29,812 nt of DNA. Origin: Gemmatimonadaceae bacterium (GTDB taxonomy: Bacteria; Gemmatimonadota; Gemmatimonadetes; Gemmatimonadales; Gemmatimonadaceae). Of the stretch, positions 22,284 to 29,812 are shown piece by piece. The notes under the pieces are model-generated. The model worked only from the letters and a program-made list of their open reading frames with translations. It ran no database searches and was not told the origin of the DNA. The stretch spans positions 1 to 29,812 of the forward strand of contig JACMLI010000410.1 in NCBI GenBank assembly GCA_014379705.1, read 5' to 3'. Within the stretch, counting starts at the first letter, position 1; every line of letters starts with the position of its first letter. The position numbers and the translations under genes were made by a program.

Positions 22284-22353
22284 AGGCAACGGAGGAGTGC
22301 CGATGCCTGGGTTTGCCCAACGGACCCTCCAGGCTCACTCCGCTGAGTTATGT
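22284..22353 (+). other. attC-like palindrome
   Basis: GGCAAC (22285-22290) and GTTATGT (22347-22353) bracket two stems: GGAGTG (22294-22299) with CACTCC (22336-22341) and GCCTGG (22305-22310) with CCAGGC (22329-22334). CCGAT on one side and a single T on the other are unpaired. AAC and GTT stand at the expected edges and the right spacer is 5 nt, as in attC sites, but the left core does not fit RYYYAAC. It could also be a factor-independent end signal for the kinase gene, though no T run follows. Confidence 0.4.
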
Positions 22354-22919
22354 TGCGAACCACTGTTACGCGACACTAGTTGCCCGTAACATCGTTGTCG
22401 CTCTCACGAGCTCGCATGTAGCGGCGACCCGTGCCGCGCTGCTCAGTCTCTTCGCAGTCGTCAGGTGAAGCGCATTGGCGATGCCCTCAGGGAGACGCAC
22501 CAGCGGCCTGGAGGCTTCACGGAGCTCGTGGCCTGGGCAGCTGGCGAGTTCGCGCTCGTGGTCTCGTCAGAGCGTTGCTCGATCAGAGTTCCGTGAGGAA
22601 CACTGACACGACAGGCGGAAAAGCTCCGAGGTAGTCTGTTTGAATGGCGCGGTACACGTCCCCGTGCCGTGTCCCGCCAACGTTTCTTCTGCCTGGCCGA
22701 CGTGGGGCACGCCTCCCCTCGCCTCCCCTGATCCGGCTGGCGCCTCGGCGGCCCTCACTGACATCTCGGCGATCCTCATCGAGACCCTCGTTGGGCCTCG
22801 CGATACCTCCGCGATCCGCACCTGCCCCCTAACGAGGCGCTGCACTTCCGCATCGCCCGGGGCGATACCCTGGTGGCGCGGGGCATCGCGAAGGTCACCG
22901 CCGAAGGAGAGGTACCCAT
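22354..22919. other. Gap without a recognised gene
   Basis: No coding frame here shows a family motif. GTAACAG (about 22238) and CTGTTAC (about 22367) form a widely spaced inverted pair. The part 22720-22820 has several related words (CTCGGCGATCCTC, CCTCGCGATACCTC, CTCCGCGATCC) that give a repetitive minus-strand frame, probably decayed sequence. GGAGAGG at about 22905 is the ribosome site of the next gene. Confidence 0.4.
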
Positions 22920-23526
22920 ATGCGTAGGACGACTACGCAGAGTATCAAGGTGTTGCGTCGCGTGAACGAGTTCCACGTCGACAACGCCACGGCGGGCCAG
23001 TTCGGCCCCGTCGACACCGACGTGCGGGAACGTTTCACCGCCCTACGGACGGAATGCCTGCGCCCGATCGCACGCACGGCGCTGGTGCTCTATCCCAGGG
23101 CGTCGTCCGACCTCGCCGGGTTCCGCATGCCGTCGAGGCGGTCGAACGACCACCTGATCGCCGCCGCCATTGGGATGGCGGAGCGGGCCGAGGGTCGCAA
23201 GGTGGCATTCATCGAGGCCGGCCTCGGTGACGACTTCGTGGAACGCCTGCACCAGATGGTGAGCGCGCTGCGCACGGCGCTCGAGGAGCAGGCGAACCAG
23301 CTCGGGCGCCGTGTCGCGGCCACGGCACGGGTGGACGCCGAATCGGCGCGCCCGCAGGCTCATCGCGCAGATCGACACGATCGTGACGCCGCTCTTGCGC
23401 GACCCGGGCAGCCTGGCGCAGTGGAAGAGTCTCGTCCACTTCACCACCGAGACCGTGCTGGTTGATCCCGAACCCGGGAAGGCGCCGACGACCGGTGCCA
23501 GTCCGAAGGAGGGTGCAATGGTTTGA
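22920..23526 (+). pseudogene. Frameshifted hypothetical helical protein
   Basis: The gene starts at ATG 22920 behind GGAGAGG. The first about 144 codons are coding-like and largely helical (MRRTTTQSIKVLRRVNEFHVD, SNDHLIAAAIGMAERAE, LGDDFVERLHQMVSALRTALE). At about 23345-23352 one extra base (in GCGCGCCCGCAGG) shifts the frame; the following frame continues RRLIAQIDTIVTPLLRDPGS and ends in a short basic/Pro tail at 23526. Together the two frames give a protein of about 200 residues that matches, from memory, a group of hypothetical proteins common in Acidobacteria and gemmatimonads (start MR..T.....LRRV..F, end with a long helix pair). Function is unknown. A sequencing error cannot be excluded. 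A strong palindrome follows. Confidence 0.65.
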
Positions 23527-23550
23527 CCACCTTGTCTGACCACCCGAACG

Positions 23551-23580
23551 AAGGGGCGAAGGATCGATCCTTCGCCCCTT
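23551..23580. terminator. Perfect 30-bp palindrome, likely bidirectional terminator
   Basis: AAGGGGCGAAGGATC is followed at once by its exact reverse complement, ending CCCTT and then TGTCG. A 13- to 14-bp GC-rich stem with a small loop at GATC and short A/T flanks on both sides fits a rho-independent terminator for the preceding hypothetical gene. Confidence 0.75.
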
Positions 23581-23665
23581 TGTCGTGCAAGTGCTTGGGC
23601 GTACGCAGGACATCATGCGCCCCGCGATTCCCGTGAGGACGCTGAACTCATAGATGGAGTTTGTC

Positions 23666-24577
23666 ATGGCACTCACACACTTGCGCGCGCTCCCGCCGGC
23701 TCTCTTGCTGGCCGTCGCGTGCAACCCGTCGCCGCAGCGCACCAGCGCAGCGACCGCGACACCCGCTCAAACCACGCTCACCCTGGCCACCGCGTCGGAC
23801 CAATGGGTCACCGTCGGCGACCTGCGCCTGCGATACCGCGAAATCGGCGAAGGGCCGCCGGTGGTACTGCTCCACGGATACACCGACAACCTCGCGATGT
23901 GGAACGGTCCGGCCGATTCGCTGGCCCGCGACCATCGCGTCATCGTCCCGGACCTCCGTGGCTTCGGGGAGAGCAGCAAGTCCGGCGATCCGGGGTTCTA
24001 TGGCCAGCAGATGGTCGACGATGTCGTCCGCCTGCTCGATCACCTCAACCTCCCGGATGCCCACCTCATCGGGTACTCGATGGGTGGGATCATCTCCGCG
24101 AATGTCGCCGTGCGATATCCGGCGCGCGTCCGCACCGTGACCTTTGCGGCCGGCGCGTTCTTCCAGGACTCCGCCGAGACGCGAAGCGTGATGGCGTATG
24201 CCGAGCGCCTGGCGAACGGCGAAGGGCTGGCGCCGTTCTTCAAATGGATCCTGCCCACATGGCCGGACTCGATGATCACCGCCATCCTGCCATCCCTGGT
24301 CGCACAGAATGACAGCGGGTCCCTGGTGGCATCGATTCGCGGCTTCATGCCGTTGCAACTCGACTCCCTCGCGATCGACCAGTCACGCATTCCGGCGACG
24401 TCGGTCGTGAGCGAGACGGATCCGCGGGCAAAGGGCGCTCGTTTCCTCGTCCGGCACTGGCCCGGCAAGCAGCTTGTCGTCCTGCCGCGCGGTGACCATG
24501 CCGATATCCACCTCGCTCCCGAACTGCTCGAGGCATTCCGGGCACAGGAGCGTCGCGTCCTCGCTGCCGGACGTTAG
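23666..24577 (+). CDS. Alpha/beta hydrolase, probable lipoprotein
   Basis: About 303 residues. The N terminus (ALTHLRALPPALLLAVACN) is a lipoprotein-type signal with the candidate lipid Cys at residue 19, followed by a Thr/Ala-rich linker; the protein is probably anchored outside the cytoplasmic membrane. The catalytic domain has VVLLHGYTDN (oxyanion loop), LIGYSMGGIISA (Ser138), VSETDPRAKG (Asp about 252) and PRGDHADIHL (His about 278), the order of classic alpha/beta hydrolases of the epoxide-hydrolase/lipase-like group. The substrate is unknown. ATG 23666 is preferred over ATG 23654 because GGAG lies six bases before it. The gene stands alone between two strong hairpins (23551-23580 and 24592-24627). 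Confidence 0.87.
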   Translation: MALTHLRALPPALLLAVACNPSPQRTSAATATPAQTTLTLATASDQWVTVGDLRLRYREIGEGPPVVLLHGYTDNLAMWNGPADSLARDHRVIVPDLRGFGESSKSGDPGFYGQQMVDDVVRLLDHLNLPDAHLIGYSMGGIISANVAVRYPARVRTVTFAAGAFFQDSAETRSVMAYAERLANGEGLAPFFKWILPTWPDSMITAILPSLVAQNDSGSLVASIRGFMPLQLDSLAIDQSRIPATSVVSETDPRAKGARFLVRHWPGKQLVVLPRGDHADIHLAPELLEAFRAQERRVLAAGR

Positions 24578-24591
24578 GCACGGAGAAAAGG

Positions 24592-24627
24592 GGCCGCGGG
24601 ATGGCGAAGGAGCGCCATTCCGCGGCC
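24592..24627. terminator. Long hairpin after the alpha/beta hydrolase gene
   Basis: GGCCGCGG, G, ATGGCG pairs with CGCCAT, T, CCGCGGCC around a 6-nt loop AAGGAG, a 15-bp stem including one G-T pair. The gene ends 15 bases earlier. No T run follows on the plus strand; on the minus strand the stem is followed by CCTTTTCTCC. Confidence 0.6.
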
Positions 24628-24674
24628 TCGTGCGCGTTCCCCGCTGGACGCCCGATCGGCCAGGGGATCCCGTA

Positions 24675-24810
24675 AACGACACGGGGCCCCGGCCTTCGCC
24701 GGGGCGACGTTCCTTTCGCCGGGGCGACGATTAGCACCTCTGTCGCCGGGCGCAGGCCGGGGACCCGCACAACACCGTCGCTCCGGCGAAGGCCGGAGCC
24801 CGGTGTCGTT
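24675..24810. repeat. Inverted repeat of 35 bp with REP-like palindromic arms
   Basis: The left arm (24675-24709) and right arm (24776-24810) are inverted copies that agree at about 31 of 35 positions, beginning AACGACAC outside and ending GCGACG inside. Each arm itself contains the palindrome CCGGCCTTCGCCGG or its near copy CCGGCGAAGGCCGG. The 66 bases between them hold another TCGCCGGGGCGACG. The arms look like the short palindromic intergenic repeats (REP/BIME class) spread through many high-GC genomes. Confidence 0.75.
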
Positions 24811-24879
24811 GACTTGCGTTACCGCCTAAAGATCCACGGCGCCATTAGCACTCAGTGCTTCCTCGCCCAGTAAACGCAA

Positions 24880-24913
24880 GTACCCCGGGCCGACTCTCGC
24901 CGACCCGGGGTAC
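24880..24913 (-). terminator. Probable terminator of the TPR gene
   Basis: GTACCCCGGG (24880-24889) and CCCGGGGTAC (24904-24913) are perfect inverted copies around a 14-nt loop, 13 bases beyond the stop of the minus-strand TPR gene. Read on that strand the stem is followed by TTGCGTTTACT, moderately T-rich. Confidence 0.65.
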
Positions 24914-24926
24914 CCGTGAGCGCCTC

Positions 24927-26567
24927 TCAGAAGCGTGATGCCGGGAGGATCACATCGGCATCCTTCCACGCGCGCTTGAACTCGGCGCGCACCTTGCGAG
25001 CCTCGGCCTCGCGCCCCTGGCGCTCGAGGCTCTGGGTGAGCCCGAGGAGCGACCACCCGTTGCCCGGGAAGCGCTTGAGGTCTTCGCGATAGATGCGCTC
25101 GGCCTCCACAGGGCGTTTCGCAGCAAGGAGGGCGACGCCTAACGAATGCCGGATCGGGTAGTACCACGTCGGCGGCTCGTTGTACGTGAGCCCATCCTCG
25201 AGACGCGCCGCTTCCCTGAAGTGCGGGATCGCCGCTTCGGCCTCACCGCACCGGAGCGCGATCTCTCCCTCGAGGGCCTGCACCGCAATACGCAACGCCG
25301 TGCCATTGTCGCCAGCGGTGTACGCTGCCGCCGCCTCGCGCACGCGCGCCAGGTCGCGGCGCGCCGCCGCTTCTTCACCGAGGGCAGCATGCGCCACCCC
25401 CCGCGCATACCACGTCATCCCGACCTGGAACGTCGACTCGGTCGACGGGGCCGGGGCGGCCAGGATCTCGCGCCACTTGCCGAAGGTCACCAGCGTCACC
25501 GGCAGGATCGGCGTCACCGACTCCACCCACGGCGCATCCTTCACGGCCTCCGGGCCCAGGCGACGCGATGTCTCACGCGCATTGTCGATCGCAAGACGGC
25601 TCATGCCCGCCATCGACGCGGCAAACGAGAGAAAGTGGAAGTTGTGCGGATGATAGCCGTTCAGGTACAACCCGCGACGCGCGACGCCGGGACCCTCGAA
25701 GAGCTCCGCATCGGCGTGCACCGCGTGTTCGTTCACGCGGATCGCATCCGCATAACGACCCACCCGGATGTAGATGTGCCCGGGCATGTGCACCAGGTGT
25801 CCGGCGCCAGGCATCGCCGTGGCCAGGCGCTCCGCACATGGCAACGCACGCGCCGGATCCCGCGCCTCGAGCGCGTGGATGAACAGGTGACACGCGCCCG
25901 GATGGCCGGGATCCAGCCTGAGCACGCGTTCGAGCCGCGCGAGCAGCACTGCGGTTCCGGGGCGCGCAGCTCCCGAGGCGTCCCAGTAGTTCCATGGCGA
26001 GAGGTTCATGAGGGCGTCGGCATGCAGCACCTGCGCCTCGAGGTCGTCGCGATTTCGGTCGGCGACGTCACCGATCGCGCGGGCCCACGCCGAGTCCAGG
26101 CGAACGCGATTGACGGGCGGCACCTTCGCATACCGCTGTTCCACCGCCAGCACGAGCGCGCGCTCTCGCGGTGACACCCGCGACATGTGGCGCCTGGCGC
26201 GCTGGATGGCCTTCCACGCGGCGTCACCATCAACGGAGTCCATACCGGCATTGATGTGCGGCCCGAGGGCAAATGCAGTTCCCCACGCACACATCGCGCA
26301 GGTGGAATCCGCCCGCTCCGCGGCGGCAAATGATCGAATGGCCTCGGCGTGGTTGAAGGCCCAGACGAGGCGAAGGCCCTGGTCGAAGTACTGCTGGGCC
26401 TTGGGGTTGGTGGTGGTAATGGCGTAGTGGTGCGAGCCCAGGGTGGTGTACAGGCGCACGTCACCGGCGACGGGTTGTTCAGCGCGGGGTTGCTGGGCGT
26501 GCAACGCGGGGGCCGCGGCCAGGGCGGCGGCGAGGGCGAGTTTCGCCCACGGCATATATGGGTGCAT
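24927..26567 (-). CDS. Secreted TPR-repeat protein
   Basis: The 546-residue protein has a clear signal peptide (KLALAAALAAAPALHAQQ, cut after about residue 24) and then helical repeats of tetratricopeptide type throughout. The first repeats carry the conserved block AQQYFDQGLRLVWAFNHAEAIRSF followed by CAMCAWGTAFALGPHIN, typical of a widespread family of secreted TPR proteins. Later parts include HLVHMPGHIYIRVGRYADAI, EAAARRDLARVREAAAAYTAGD and a C-terminal set ending SLERQGREAEARKVRAEF. TPRs mediate protein contacts; no enzyme motif is visible and the partner is unknown. ATG 26567 has GGAGG six bases upstream; longer in-frame starts are not protein-like. The gene diverges from the ECF sigma/kinase pair over a 129-base gap, and a hairpin follows its stop. 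Confidence 0.9.
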   Translation of the reverse strand: MHPYMPWAKLALAAALAAAPALHAQQPRAEQPVAGDVRLYTTLGSHHYAITTTNPKAQQYFDQGLRLVWAFNHAEAIRSFAAAERADSTCAMCAWGTAFALGPHINAGMDSVDGDAAWKAIQRARRHMSRVSPRERALVLAVEQRYAKVPPVNRVRLDSAWARAIGDVADRNRDDLEAQVLHADALMNLSPWNYWDASGAARPGTAVLLARLERVLRLDPGHPGACHLFIHALEARDPARALPCAERLATAMPGAGHLVHMPGHIYIRVGRYADAIRVNEHAVHADAELFEGPGVARRGLYLNGYHPHNFHFLSFAASMAGMSRLAIDNARETSRRLGPEAVKDAPWVESVTPILPVTLVTFGKWREILAAPAPSTESTFQVGMTWYARGVAHAALGEEAAARRDLARVREAAAAYTAGDNGTALRIAVQALEGEIALRCGEAEAAIPHFREAARLEDGLTYNEPPTWYYPIRHSLGVALLAAKRPVEAERIYREDLKRFPGNGWSLLGLTQSLERQGREAEARKVRAEFKRAWKDADVILPASRF

Positions 26568-26696
26568 GTTGTCCTCCAAGGGTGCATCTTGCGGGTGCGA
26601 CGCCTTGTGCGCCGCACCTCCGCGCCGGGCCCGGGGCGACAGCGCGTCGCCCTGACCCTGCGAGCTATATTGCGGCGACCGCCTGCCGATCCCGAC

Positions 26697-27298
26697 ATGC
26701 CAAGCCCGTCGCCACTCCCCAGCGGCAGTCCCTCCCCCGAACGCGGGGTCGTGACAGCGCTCCTGGCCCGACTGCAGGGCGGTGACAGCGCGGCCGAGGC
26801 CGAGCTGCTGCCCCTGGTCTACGACGACCTGCGGCGGGCCGCCGAAGCGCTCCTGCGACGCGAGCGGCCCGAGCACACGCTGCAGCCGACGGACCTCGTG
26901 CATGAGGGCTACCTCAAGCTCGTCGGCCAGCTCCCCAACGCGACCGACCGGCAGCACTTCGTCGCCATTGCCGCGCGCGCGATGCGCCAGGTGCTCGTGG
27001 ATCACGCGCGACGCCGCGCGTCGTCCAAGCGCGGCAGCAACGTCGCCCACGTCCGGATCACGAACGCCGATGTCGGCCTCGACGTCGACCTCAGCGAAAT
27101 GGTCGCGCTCGACGATGCCCTGACGCGCCTCGGCGCCCGGAATCCGCGCCTGCCACGCGTCGTGGAGCTGCGGTTCTTCGCGGGTCTGTCGGAAGAGGAG
27201 ACGGCGGAGGTCCTTGGGATCACGGCGCGCACCGTGCAGCGCGACTGGGCCACGGCCCGCGCGTGGTTGTACAAGGAGCTCTACCCGATGTCGAATCA

Positions 27299-27302
<4 letters not shown>
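26697..27302 (+). CDS. ECF sigma factor (PF07638-type)
   Basis: The 201-residue protein is an extracytoplasmic-function sigma factor of the group common in Acidobacteria, Planctomycetes and gemmatimonads. Region 2 is seen in ELLPLVYDDLRRAAEALLRR, TLQPTDLVHEGYLKLVGQ and HFVAIAARAMRQVLVDHARR; region 4 in LPRVVELRFFAGLSEEETAEVLGITARTVQRDW, a helix-turn-helix that would contact the -35 box. A Pro/Ser-rich leader of about 17 residues precedes region 2. No anti-sigma gene of the usual membrane kind follows; instead its stop overlaps the start of a Ser/Thr kinase gene (ATGA at 27299-27302), so activity is probably set by that kinase or by phosphorylation, as in related systems. ATG 26697 lacks a good ribosome site, but upstream sequence is not protein-like. 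Confidence 0.92.

Positions 27303-29812
<2,510 letters not shown>

Noticed and set aside
22567..22845. Minus-strand frame with repeated RIAE(V/M)S units
   Set aside because: It has no ribosome site, covers a region of short repetitive GC words and shows no family signal; treated as decayed sequence.

Overview
The window reads as a piece of a high-GC chromosome from a gemmatimonad or a close soil relative. This is inferred from gene content: a PadR regulator overlapping a duplicated orphan ABC permease (ADOP type), a PF07638-type ECF sigma factor overlapping a membrane Ser/Thr kinase with TPRs, an M56 peptidase and a secreted TPR protein. No rRNA, tRNA, CRISPR array, intact transposase or integron integrase was seen.

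Layout. 1-402 is the end of a histidine kinase. 403-1810 holds two small cassette-like genes (RidA-family, histidine phosphatase) with a well-formed attC site between them. 1811-2016 has a probable IS-end relic and a PadR-type operator/promoter, followed by the padR-ADOP pair (2017-4976). 5109-6125 is a luciferase-like monooxygenase. 6296-7825 (minus) is a secreted NTF2-like/sugar dehydrogenase fusion whose start codon overlaps that of a divergent M56 peptidase (7824-9029). 9122-9577 is a Cys-rich lipoprotein. 9795-11020 (minus) is an ArsR-SRPBCC unit containing two decayed genes (a PhnB-like VOC gene and a second SRPBCC).

11272-13598 looks like a short cluster of integron cassettes without an integrase: a Sat-like GNAT acetyltransferase, a small membrane protein and a reversed dienelactone-hydrolase-like gene, with attC-type folds at 11272-11393, about 12005-12091 and 12598-12689. 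13.6-15.3 kb is a graveyard of gene fragments (antitoxin, short-chain dehydrogenase, unknowns).

15368-19506 (minus) is the most distinctive block. Six genes on one strand run YcaC-like hydrolase, DUF1330, YcaC-like hydrolase, NmrA-like protein, DUF1330, luciferase-like monooxygenase, so the hydrolase/DUF1330 unit appears twice. Next to it lies a divergent NarL-type two-component pair (response regulator 19780-20448 minus; PAS histidine kinase 20657-22231 plus), a plausible regulator. A further attC-like fold follows the kinase (22284-22353), then a frameshifted hypothetical gene, a lipoprotein alpha/beta hydrolase between two strong hairpins, and a 35-bp inverted repeat. The window ends with a secreted TPR protein (24927-26567 minus) diverging from the ECF sigma/kinase pair, the kinase running off the right edge.

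Positions were read by eye; short-site coordinates may be off by a base or two. All family assignments rest on motif recognition, not on searches.
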